Shown here: positions 1 to 5,013 of the stretch, one piece after another
How positions within the stretch are numbered: the first letter of the stretch is position 1
Layout: each line of letters starts with the position of its first letter
Assembly: GCA_020718925.1 (NCBI GenBank)
Contig: DYRC01000019.1
Coordinates: 1-9,039, forward strand
Direction: 5' to 3'
DNA length: 9,039 nt
DNA from: Desulfonema limicola
GTDB taxonomy: Bacteria; Desulfobacterota; Desulfobacteria; Desulfobacterales; DYRC01
Program-made: the position numbers and the translations under genes
The notes under the pieces: model-generated
Database searches by the model: none
What the model saw: the letters and a program-made list of their open reading frames with translations, nothing else
What the model was told of the DNA's origin: nothing

Positions 1-1419
1 GACTCGTTTCAGGTGCGGCATCCGAATGGGCAGGTATTCCGTTGTCCTGTGGGAAAGCCGGACTATATCGCTCCCGAACTTCAGGGCAAACAATTGTCTC
101 TTGTTGACCGCACGCCGGAACAAGACCGCTTCGCATTGGCAGTGCTGATATTCCTGCTTCTCATGGAAGGCAGTCATCCGTTCCGGGGCGCAAATCCGCC
201 GGAAATCGGAAACAGAATCAGACAGGGCTTGTTTCCCAATCTGACGAAGTTCACCTTGCATCCTGATGTGTTGCATCCCGAAGTATGGCAGAATTTTGAA
301 CGCTGTTTCATTCAGGGGCATCAGAATCCTTATGTCCGTCCCGAAGCAGCAGACTGGTTAGGCGCGTTGGACAATGCCGAAAGCGAACTGGTTGTGTGTC
401 CGAAGAATCAGCATCACAGTTATATCGGGACACAGGCAAGGTGTACTTGGTGCGAGCGTAAAAACCTGCTGAAAAATGACCCGTTTCCGATAAGTCCGTC
501 CGGGCAGTCCAAAATATTGCCGACTCAGAAGCCGCTGCCTTCGATTCGGAAGACTTCGGTTCAGACAAAACCTGCGCTGTCCTATCCTCCCTTGCGTCCG
601 TCAACACCTCCGCCATTACAGCCGAAAGCAGGAGGTAACATATCAAAACCAGCCTTTACCAACAGCCTTGGCATGAAGTTTGTGTATATTCCACTGGGAA
701 CATTCATAATGGGCAGCCCGCCGAATGAGCTGGGCAGATGCGATAATGAGATTCAGCACGAAGTAACATTGACCAAAGAATTTTACATGCAGACCACTCA
801 GGTAACGCAGATTCAGTGGAAGACGGTGATGAGGAATAATCCGTCGAAATTCAAAGACCGCGGAGATGACTGTCCTGTTGAAAATGTTTCATGGAATGAT
901 GTACGGGAATTCATCAAGAGTCTGAATCAGAAAGAAGGCACGAGCAAGTACCGCCTGCCGACGGAAGCGGAATGGGAATATGCGGCAAGAGCCGGTAGTA
1001 ATACAGCATATTGTTTCGGAAATGATACAGACAGATTGAAGGAGTACGCATGGTATACTGAAGGTCTGTTGGCACTTTTCTTTTCCAATAAAACAAGAAC
1101 CCAACCGGTAGGTCTGCTTAAGCCTAATACTTGGGGCTTGTATGACATGCATGGAAATGTATGGGAGTGGTGTCAGGATTGGTATGGGTATTATCCGAGC
1201 GGTTCTGTTACCGATCCTACGGGACCATCGTCAGGCTCGGCTCGTGTGCTTCGCGGGGGCGGCTGGAGCGGCGGCGCCCGTTTTTGCCGGGCGGCGGACC
1301 GCGGCAGCCCCGCCCCGGGGTGGCGTCATCGGGTTCCGGCTGTGCTTCTCCCCATAGGTCAGCAGGCTTGCTGGTTGTCTGAACCGGGATTTTCAGGATT
1401 AACTGATTACCAAGATTAA
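1..1419 (+). CDS. Kinase C-lobe / zinc ribbon / FGE-like lectin-fold protein, 5'-partial, frameshifted near 3' end
   Basis: The reading frame is open to base 1, so the start is outside the window. Residues are counted from the GTG at 13, which is probably internal. Residues 1-120 are a Ser/Thr-kinase-like C-lobe: DSFQ just before it (DFG region), GKPDYIAPE at 14-22 (APE motif) and DRFALAVLIF with EGSHPF at 38-57 (helix F region). C129, H134/H135, C144 and C147 form a zinc-ribbon-like cluster as seen after such bacterial kinases. A proline-rich linker follows (about 155-210). From 215 there is an FGE-sulfatase domain: NSLGMKFVYIP, PVENVSWNDV, YRLPTEAEWEYAARAG, GLYDMHGNVWEWCQDWYG, RVLRGG. The paired cysteines of true FGE are absent, so it is probably a binding rather than a catalytic domain. 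The frame continues to TAA at 1417-1419, inside repeat A, but the family C-terminus GFRLCFSP and TAG lie at 1331-1357 in another frame. A sensor or effector kinase with a diversifiable ligand domain is inferred. Confidence 0.85.
   Translation, partial: DSFQVRHPNGQVFRCPVGKPDYIAPELQGKQLSLVDRTPEQDRFALAVLIFLLLMEGSHPFRGANPPEIGNRIRQGLFPNLTKFTLHPDVLHPEVWQNFERCFIQGHQNPYVRPEAADWLGALDNAESELVVCPKNQHHSYIGTQARCTWCERKNLLKNDPFPISPSGQSKILPTQKPLPSIRKTSVQTKPALSYPPLRPSTPPPLQPKAGGNISKPAFTNSLGMKFVYIPLGTFIMGSPPNELGRCDNEIQHEVTLTKEFYMQTTQVTQIQWKTVMRNNPSKFKDRGDDCPVENVSWNDVREFIKSLNQKEGTSKYRLPTEAEWEYAARAGSNTAYCFGNDTDRLKEYAWYTEGLLALFFSNKTRTQPVGLLKPNTWGLYDMHGNVWEWCQDWYGYYPSGSVTDPTGPSSGSARVLRGGGWSGGARFCRAADRGSPAPGWRHRVPAVLLPIGQQACWLSEPGFSGLTDYQD
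1252..1354 (+). other. Probable DGR variable region (VR) at the 3' end of the FGE-like domain
   Basis: Seen: in 1252-1350 only four coding-strand bases are A (1267, 1298, 1306, 1328), and G+C is far above the flanks. Codons at 1267, 1270, 1273, 1297, 1303, 1306, 1309 and 1312 are AGC, GGC, GGC, GAC, GGC, AGC, CCC and GCC, all NNC. Known: DGRs copy a template repeat rich in AAC codons and replace adenines at random, so AAC becomes NNC in the variable repeat, often in the last part of a C-type-lectin/FGE-like domain. The invariant scaffold RVLRGG-x-W-xxx-AR-x-CR-x-A-x-R-xxxx-P-xx-R ... GFRL fits these positions exactly. The A-free stretch at 1331-1351 would be the initiation-of-mutagenic-homing part. 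No template repeat, Avd or reverse transcriptase is in the window. The alternative is plain G+C-rich divergence. Confidence 0.72.
1360..1373 (+). other. Short hairpin directly after the variable region
   Basis: CAGCA (1360-1364) and TGCTG (1369-1373) pair around the 4-base loop GGCT, three bases after the TAG at 1355-1357. DGR targets such as that of phage BPP-1 have a hairpin or cruciform with a 4-base loop just downstream of the variable repeat that helps homing. Here the stem is only 5 bp, so a chance match is possible. Confidence 0.3.
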
Positions 1420-1530
1420 AAAGTGATTGCATAATCTTGGCAATCTTAAAATCCTGTGAATCGTGTTCAGGACAGGGATTTGAACCGTTGATTACGCTGA
1501 TGATGCTGATTCCTCTGATTTTTTAATCAT
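1379..1530. repeat. Palindromic intergenic repeat, copy A
   Basis: The left arm is 1379-1417 and the right arm 1433-1470, around a 15-base loop. Arms match as CTGAAC/GTTCAG, CAGGATT/AATCCTG and CCAAGATT/AATCTTGG, with small mismatches between. A tail follows with TTGAACCGTTGATTACGCTG (1480-1499) and several degenerate CTGATT units. The 20-mer AATCTTAAAATCCTGTGAAT (1442-1461) is present in all five copies of the window. It lies between the convergent kinase/FGE gene and the first toxin-antitoxin module, and the frameshifted end of the former runs into its loop. The region 1420-1562 holds no gene apart from this element. Confidence 0.9.
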
Positions 1531-1562
1531 GCAGATCAGCGATAATCCTGAGAATGAGCGGT

Positions 1563-1835
1563 TCAGTCTGCTGAAAATTCTGATTCGACCATATTCCACA
1601 ATTCTTCGTGTCCGATTCCGCCGGTTTCTGTGATGCGCTGTTCGGCAGCATCCAGCATAGCCTGAAATGTCGGCGAGTTGGCAAGCAGAATACGTTCCAA
1701 TTCGTCTTCATCTGTGATATGAAGCATTACGACTACGGGTTTTCCGTTTTTTGTTACAACTACGGGACTCTTCCGAGTTTTCCGAATATAAGAACTGAAA
1801 CGGGCTTTGACTTCTGTAATGGGAACGGTATTCAT
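1563..1835 (-). CDS. Phd/YefM-type antitoxin
   Basis: A 90-residue protein whose N-terminal half is a Phd/YefM fold: MNTVPITEVKARFSSYIRK followed by PVVVTKNGKPVVVML, the strand-turn-strand typical of this DNA-binding family. The C-terminal half, rich in acidic residues and helical (TFQAMLDAAEQRI), would wrap the toxin. It neutralises the RelE/ParE-like toxin encoded just upstream and most likely represses the shared promoter. Its ATG (1835-1833) overlaps the toxin stop as ATGA. A ribosome site AAGGAA lies 8 bases before the ATG, inside the end of the toxin gene. The order toxin first, antitoxin second is the reverse of most Phd modules, but is known for this RelE/Phd subtype. Confidence 0.88.
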   Translation of the reverse strand: MNTVPITEVKARFSSYIRKTRKSPVVVTKNGKPVVVMLHITDEDELERILLANSPTFQAMLDAAEQRITETGGIGHEELWNMVESEFSAD

Positions 1836-2152
1836 ATTTTTACTTCCTTTCCGCCGATATACAGACGTTCTCGGTGTTTGACGCCTATTGCCAGAATACG
1901 GACTTCGGCAGTTTCGGGATATGTGCTGTAAAAAATCCTGAATTGATTTTTATTACCGAATCGGAGTTCCCAACGCGCTCCGAATTCTGTCGGAGGAGTC
2001 AGCAGCTTACGATTACGGGTCTCAGTATTCGGTTCGTAAGAAAGCTGAGTTTCTATGACGTTTCGTATCAGCGCATGATGTTTGCGTTCAATTGCCTTTA
2101 ATTGGGCAATGAATTCGGTATCGTAAATGAGTCTGAAGCGTTTTTCGTCCAT
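1832..2152 (-). CDS. RelE/ParE-superfamily toxin
   Basis: A 106-residue protein with the RelE/ParE fold: FRLIYDTEFIAQLKAI, ETRNRKLLTPP, then the core strands ARWELRFGNKNQFRIFYS, VRILAIGVKHRERLYIGG. Conserved basic residues of RelE-type toxins are visible (R and K in the RNRK segment, R of FRIFY, K/R of the VKHRERL segment), so a ribosome-dependent or free mRNA interferase is the family expectation; ParE-like gyrase inhibition cannot be excluded. I chose the ATG at 2152. A GTG at 2179 would add nine residues but lies upstream of the -10 box of a near-perfect promoter (2163-2190), so it would not be transcribed from it. The gene is first in a two-gene operon and overlaps its antitoxin by 4 bases. 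Confidence 0.85.
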   Translation of the reverse strand: MDEKRFRLIYDTEFIAQLKAIERKHHALIRNVIETQLSYEPNTETRNRKLLTPPTEFGARWELRFGNKNQFRIFYSTYPETAEVRILAIGVKHRERLYIGGKEVKI

Positions 2153-2162
2153 AATTTGTGCT

Positions 2163-2190
2163 ATTATAGTCGAAATCACAGCGTTGTCAA
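2163..2190 (-). promoter_or_regulatory. Consensus sigma70 promoter of the RelE/Phd module
   Basis: On the minus strand TTGACA (2190-2185), a 16-bp spacer and TATAAT (2168-2163) match both hexamers perfectly. Transcription should begin near 2156, only about four bases before the toxin ATG at 2152, which has no Shine-Dalgarno sequence. The toxin message would be nearly leaderless, while the downstream antitoxin has a good ribosome site. Confidence 0.75.
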
Positions 2191-2201
2191 TAAGGCTGTT
2201 T

Positions 2202-2330
2202 TATGAATCGGGTTTTTAGGGAATGAATCAGAAGTGATTGCATAATCTTGGCAATCTTAAAATCCTGTGAATCGTGTTCAGGACAGGGATTTGAACCGTT
2301 GATTACGCTGATGATGCTGATTGCCATGAT
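2202..2330. repeat. Palindromic intergenic repeat, copy B (left arm decayed)
   Basis: From 2232 to 2320 it is nearly identical to copy A, including the GAATCGTGTTCAGG variant that separates A and B from C, D and E. The left arm is eroded: 2202-2230 still resembles CTGAACCGGGATTTTCAGGA, but about 15 bases before the loop are missing, so the full hairpin cannot form. It sits between the divergent RelE/Phd module and the second module. Confidence 0.85.
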
Positions 2331-2356
2331 TATGAGAGAAAAGGAGTTAACACATA

Positions 2357-2605
2357 ATGTTTATTATTCATCCTATCCGAAAAGGAAATTATATTCTGCT
2401 TCCTGAGCAGGAGTTTTCAACGCTTATTCATGAGATACGTCGGATAAAGCCCGTTGAAATTATTGAAGATGAAACGGAAGTTTATGAAACGGAAGAGGAT
2501 CGTCATGCTTATGCTGAGGCTCTTCGGGATCTGAAATGCGGAGATGTTTCGGATTTTGATATATTGAAATCTGCATGGATGATGGGACAGTCTGCTGATG
2601 TATAA
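2357..2605 (+). CDS. Small antitoxin partner of the RelE toxin
   Basis: An 82-residue acidic protein. The N-terminus (MFIIHPIRKGNYILLPEQEF) is followed by STLIHEIRRIKPVEIIEDETEVYETEEDRHAYAEALRDL, which resembles the C-terminal part of Phd/RelB-like antitoxins (EIIEDE then a long charged helix). I cannot assign a family with certainty; position and size give the role. A strong ribosome site AAGGAG (2341-2346) lies 10 bases before the ATG. It overlaps the RelE toxin by 8 bases, so the pair is translationally coupled. It should bind and neutralise the toxin and may autoregulate the operon. It could be a variant Phd/YefM protein with a shortened N-terminus. Confidence 0.72.
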   Translation: MFIIHPIRKGNYILLPEQEFSTLIHEIRRIKPVEIIEDETEVYETEEDRHAYAEALRDLKCGDVSDFDILKSAWMMGQSADV

Positions 2606-2858
2606 AATAATACTTCAGAAACAAGTTTCCAAATTCATAGACTCCCGCACCCCGAAGGAGCGAATCCGTATTGCAGAAGCTATTTCGGAATTACAGAGCA
2701 ATCCTTTCAGAAACAGCTTGGATATTAAGAAGTTGAAGGATAGCCATAATAAATATCGGCTGAGGCTTGGAAAATATCGTTTTCTTTATGCACTTATAGA
2801 GGAACAGATTCTGATTTATTTCTATAAGGCAGATACAAGAGGCGATGTGTATAAGTAA
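2598..2858 (+). CDS. RelE-family mRNA interferase toxin
   Basis: An 86-residue RelE-type toxin. MYKIILQKQVSKFIDS and ERIRIAEAISELQSNP form the opening strand and two helices. The C-terminal sheet is KYRLRLGKYRFLYALIEEQILIYFYKADTRGDVYK, a textbook RelE pattern: YRLRxGxYRxxY, then xxDTRGDVYK in place of the usual HRRDVYR. Arginines of the YRLR and YRF segments and the terminal DTRGDVYK segment are the expected RNA-contacting residues. By family it cuts mRNA on the ribosome to arrest growth when the antitoxin is degraded. The start ATG at 2598 overlaps the antitoxin end by 8 bases. Length is normal for the family and nothing suggests inactivation. Confidence 0.87.
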   Translation: MYKIILQKQVSKFIDSRTPKERIRIAEAISELQSNPFRNSLDIKKLKDSHNKYRLRLGKYRFLYALIEEQILIYFYKADTRGDVYK

Positions 2859-2873
2859 TCCGTGCTGATTTTT

Positions 2874-2901
2874 TTGAATCATTATTGACGGATGTGATAA
2901 T
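2874..2901 (+). promoter_or_regulatory. Possible promoter upstream of the PIN module
   Basis: TTGAAT (2874-2879), a 16-bp spacer and GATAAT (2896-2901) with an extended -10 TG at 2893-2894. A transcript from here would carry repeat C in a leader of about 180 bases before the antitoxin start at 3087. The extended -10 is conserved before copy D (GATAAT at 3816-3821), but there no good -35 is visible. Confidence 0.3.
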
Positions 2902-3026
2902 CTCTGAACCGTTGATTACGCTGATTGTCTGAACCGGGATTTTCAGGATTAACGGATTACCAAAATTAAAAAGTGATTGCATAATCTTGGCAATCTTAAA
3001 ATCCTGTGAATCTTGGTTCAGGACAT
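2889..3026. repeat. Palindromic intergenic repeat, copy C
   Basis: Left arm 2929-2967, loop 2968-2982, right arm 2983-3022. The outer stem CTGAACC/GGTTCAG is perfect, as are CAGGATT/AATCCTG. Unlike A and B, the element is preceded by a block at 2889-2928 (CGGATGTGATAATCTCTGAA and then GATTACGCTGATTG) that recurs before copy D. It carries the GAATCTTGGTTCAGG variant shared with D and E. It separates the second and third toxin-antitoxin modules. Confidence 0.9.
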
Positions 3027-3073
3027 GGATTGTGAATCAGGATGTAAGGATTTTATAAGGATTGAAGGATGAA

Positions 3074-3079
3074 AAGGAG
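3074..3079 (+). promoter_or_regulatory. Shine-Dalgarno site fixing the VapB-like start
   Basis: AAGGAG lies 7 bases before the ATG at 3087. It falls inside the reading frame of an upstream in-frame ATG (3069), which has no such site itself. The start is therefore 3087, giving MNITVSIEDN, the usual N-terminus of a ribbon-helix-helix antitoxin. Confidence 0.7.
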
Positions 3080-3086
3080 ATTTCAG

Positions 3087-3341
3087 ATGAATATTACTGT
3101 TTCGATTGAGGATAATCTGTTTCAACAAGCCCATCATGCGGCAAAAAGTATGAACAAAACAGTGGAGCAACTGATTTGTGAGTATCTCGGATATTTCAGA
3201 CGCGATGAAATATTTACAGAAAGTGCAGAGTATCACCGTTTATCAGAGAAGAAAACTTTTTCCCAGAAATGGCTCGGATATTTCAAAAACACCTGCGCTG
3301 ATGCGCGATTCGACTATCTGAAGGAACGCTATAAATTATGA
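3087..3341 (+). CDS. Ribbon-helix-helix (VapB-like) antitoxin
   Basis: An 84-residue protein. MNITVSIEDNLFQQAHHAAKSMNKTVEQLICEYL is a ribbon-helix-helix domain: a short N-terminal strand for the DNA major groove, helix one (EDNLFQQAHHAAKS) and helix two (TVEQLICEYL). The C-terminal 45 residues (RRDEIFTESAEYHRLSEKK onward) are charged and aromatic-rich, as expected for the part that blocks the PIN toxin active site. It would dimerise, repress its own promoter and neutralise the next gene product. Start chosen by the ribosome site at 3074-3079. Its stop overlaps the toxin start as ATGA (3338-3341), so the two are translationally coupled. Confidence 0.82.
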   Translation: MNITVSIEDNLFQQAHHAAKSMNKTVEQLICEYLGYFRRDEIFTESAEYHRLSEKKTFSQKWLGYFKNTCADARFDYLKERYKL

Positions 3342-3769
3342 AAATTCTGATAGATTGCGATGTGTTGTTGGATGTGGGATTGGGGCGTGAGCCTTTCTGC
3401 AATACATCCGGTGAATTGCTTGATTATCTTGAATCATATCCGGGAACGGGTTTTATTGCATGGCATTCGGTATCAAACTTTTTCTATATTGCCGCAAAAG
3501 CAAAAAGCAGGCATGAAGCAAAAGCTTTTATTTCGGATTTATGCCAGTTTATTCAGATTCCTCCGACATCTGATAAAGATGTTTCGGTTGCTCTTCATTT
3601 GCCGATGAATGATTTTGAAGATGCTCTGCAATGTTCTGCCGCGCTTTTATGCGGTGCTTCGTTTATTGTAACCAGAAATATTGCAGATTATCAGAACGCG
3701 CCTGTCAGAGTCGTTACGCCTGAGCAGATTTTGTCTATTATTAAAAGTACATTCGAGAATCAGGATTGA
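3338..3769 (+). CDS. PIN-domain toxin (VapC-like ribonuclease)
   Basis: A 143-residue PIN-domain protein. MKILIDCDVLLDVGLGREPF carries the first acidic residues (D6, D8, D12); AWHSVSNFFYIA at 41-52 is the second conserved block of this PIN subgroup; NDFEDALQ at 91-98 supplies D92 and D95; FIVTRNIADYQNAPVRVVTPEQIL at 109-132 contains the T-R-N-x-x-D-Y motif with N114 and D117. These acidic residues bind Mg2+ or Mn2+ for endoribonuclease activity. By family, targets are tRNA, rRNA or mRNA; the actual target cannot be read from the sequence. All catalytic positions appear intact. Coupled to the upstream antitoxin by a 4-base overlap. Confidence 0.88.
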   Translation: MKILIDCDVLLDVGLGREPFCNTSGELLDYLESYPGTGFIAWHSVSNFFYIAAKAKSRHEAKAFISDLCQFIQIPPTSDKDVSVALHLPMNDFEDALQCSAALLCGASFIVTRNIADYQNAPVRVVTPEQILSIIKSTFENQD

Positions 3770-3800
3770 AGGAAAAAGATGAAGTTCTGCGAACTTATAA

Positions 3801-3944
3801 CGGATGTAAGGATGTGATAATCTCTGAACCCTTGATTATGCTGATAGTCTGAACCTATATTTTCAGGATTAACGGATTACCAAGATTAAAAAGTGATTGC
3901 ATAATCTTGCTAATCTTAAAATCCTGTGAATCTTGGTTCAGGAC
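3801..3944. repeat. Palindromic intergenic repeat, copy D
   Basis: Left arm 3849-3887, loop 3888-3902, right arm 3903-3942. CCAAGATT versus AATCTTGC has one mismatch and the CCGGG of copies A and C is CCTAT here, so the stem is slightly eroded. The upstream block (3801-3848) matches that of copy C. The tail with GATTACGCTGAT is missing: after GGACA the sequence runs straight into the leader of the next module. Confidence 0.9.
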
Positions 3945-3976
3945 AATAAAAAGAGTGCTGTGTCAGGAGAAAAAGT

Positions 3977-4237
3977 ATGCAGTCCATAGTGATAGAAATT
4001 CCGCAGGAAATTGCGTTCCAACTGAGGCTTCCGCCGAAGTGTGCGAAGCAGATGATTATGCAGGAATTGGTAATCCGTCTGTTTGAACAGGAGATTATCA
4101 CTTCGGCACAGGGGGCGTATCTGCTTAAAATGGACAGGCTTGAATTTGAGCGTTTTTTGGCGGAACATGAAATTCCGATTCACGGCGAAGCTGACGGACT
4201 GAAGGAAGATATCAACTGTCTGGAGCGGGTGTTATGA
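3977..4237 (+). CDS. UPF0175-family antitoxin
   Basis: An 86-residue protein of the UPF0175 family: MQSIVIEIPQEIAFQLRLPP is the conserved N-terminal strand and helix; MQELVIRLFEQEIITSAQGAYLLKMDRLEFERFLAEHEIPIH is the core, with a helix-turn-helix-like segment (GAYLLKMDRLEFERFL) and the family IPxH motif; the tail KEDINCLERVL ends the domain. UPF0175 genes are regularly paired with DUF3368 genes as predicted toxin-antitoxin systems, as here. A ribosome site CAGGAG (3964-3969) lies 7 bases before the ATG. The stop overlaps the next start by ATGA (4234-4237). DNA binding and autorepression are inferred. Confidence 0.87.
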   Translation: MQSIVIEIPQEIAFQLRLPPKCAKQMIMQELVIRLFEQEIITSAQGAYLLKMDRLEFERFLAEHEIPIHGEADGLKEDINCLERVL

Positions 4238-4725
4238 TTGTCAGCAACACTACTCCGATCAGCAATTTTCTTCATCTGAATCGGACAGATATTCTGCGTC
4301 TGATGTTTGAAAAAATTCATATCCCTGCGGCAGTCAGGTATGAAATTGATGCTTCATTTTCAGATAACCGTCAGTGGCAGCAATGTCTGAAAGATGAATT
4401 TTTTGTGATTCTGAAAGTGAAAAGTCCTGCTTTTTTTTATCAGATACTTGGGCAGTTGCACAAAGGAGAGGCAGAAGCATTATGTATCTGCATGGAAAAC
4501 AAAGCCGATTTATGTCTTTTGGATGACAAAGATGCCAGATTCTTTGCCAAACAACACAGGATACCGATAACCGGAACTTTGGGAATTCTGGTTCAAGCCA
4601 AGAAAAAAGGATTAATTCAATCTGTCAAACCGCTAATGGATGAACTGAAATCGCATCATCATTTTTGGATTAGCGGAGCAATGTATCGGGAAGTATTGAA
4701 TTTGTCTGGAGAAACAGAGTTATGA
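4234..4725 (+). CDS. DUF3368 PIN-like toxin
   Basis: A 163-residue DUF3368 protein, a branch of the PIN superfamily. MIVSNTTPISNFLHL is the family N-terminus; in this protein the first PIN aspartate position is N5, a substitution common in the family. IHIPAAVRYEI gives E37; LHKGEAEALCICMENKADLCLLDDKDAR at 75-102 gives E79, D97, D98 and D100; PITGTLGILVQAKKKGLI at 111-128 is the highly conserved GTLG block; the C-terminus ISGAMYREVLNLSGE is also typical. Nuclease activity is a family prediction and the asparagine may alter metal binding. It is the probable toxin of the pair with UPF0175. Confidence 0.86.
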   Translation: MIVSNTTPISNFLHLNRTDILRLMFEKIHIPAAVRYEIDASFSDNRQWQQCLKDEFFVILKVKSPAFFYQILGQLHKGEAEALCICMENKADLCLLDDKDARFFAKQHRIPITGTLGILVQAKKKGLIQSVKPLMDELKSHHHFWISGAMYREVLNLSGETEL

Positions 4726-4794
4726 ATCTTCCGAATCATGACTGACAGAGCGGGATGTAAAGATATTATCATCCTTCAATCCGTCATCATCTTT

Positions 4795-4915
4795 TAATCC
4801 TGATTCAATCATGGCAATCTTAAAATCCTGTGAATCTTGGTTCAGGACAGGGATTTGAACCGCTGATTACACTGATTTTTCTGATTGCGCTGATTTTTTG
4901 TTCATGGTAATCATA
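4795..4915. repeat. Palindromic intergenic repeat, copy E (right half)
   Basis: Only the right arm (from 4813, GGCAATCTTAAAATCCTGTG) and the tail (GGGATTTGAACCGCTGATTAC, then three CTGATT-like units to 4895) are present. The left arm and loop are replaced by unrelated A+T-rich sequence with TTTAATCCTGATTCAATCATGG (4793-4814). It closes the toxin-antitoxin island. The gap 4726-5065 holds this element and the putative promoter region of the next operon; I see no gene in it. Confidence 0.82.
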
Positions 4916-4985
4916 TCTCATCCTAAAACTTATTGAAAATCATAACAATATCATCTGATATCGCCTGTTTTATATCAAAAAAGAT

Positions 4986-5013
4986 TTTTCAAAATACGAA
5001 AGCGTGATATAAA
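4986..5013 (+). promoter_or_regulatory. Candidate promoter of the thiolase/hydrolase operon
   Basis: TTTTCA (4986-4991), 16-bp spacer, TATAAA (5008-5013). A start near 5020 gives a leader of about 45 bases. The only purine-rich ribosome-like site, AAGGA at 5042-5046, is 19 bases from the ATG, too far for efficient use. Confidence 0.35.

Noticed and set aside
660..1357. Active formylglycine-generating enzyme (sulfatase maturase).
   Set aside because: The paired active-site cysteines of true FGE are not seen; the fold is used here as a binding scaffold.
1142..1432. Overlapping G+C-rich reading frames on both strands across 1142-1432.
   Set aside because: They are by-products of the stop-poor variable region. 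Only the final part of the plus-strand frame ending at 1357 (GFRLCFSP) is meaningful, as the displaced end of the FGE-like domain.
2152..2179. GTG at 2179 as start of the RelE/ParE-like toxin.
   Set aside because: It lies between the -35 and -10 boxes of a consensus promoter and adds residues not resembling the family N-terminus.
1217..2982. Two minus-strand frames (1217-1432 and 2794-2982) with almost the same N-terminus, MQSLFN(L/F)GN(Q/P)LILKIPVQT.
   Set aside because: The similarity comes from antisense reading of repeat copies A and C, not from a gene family. Neither has a ribosome site or a sensible remainder.
1379..4915. Integron cassette array with attC sites.
   Set aside because: The layout is cassette-like, but I could not find paired RYYYAAC/GTTRRRY core sites with attC spacing, and no integrase is present.
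1379..4915. CRISPR array.
   Set aside because: Repeats are long, diverged, palindromic and 500-900 bp apart with genes between them; no regular spacers.
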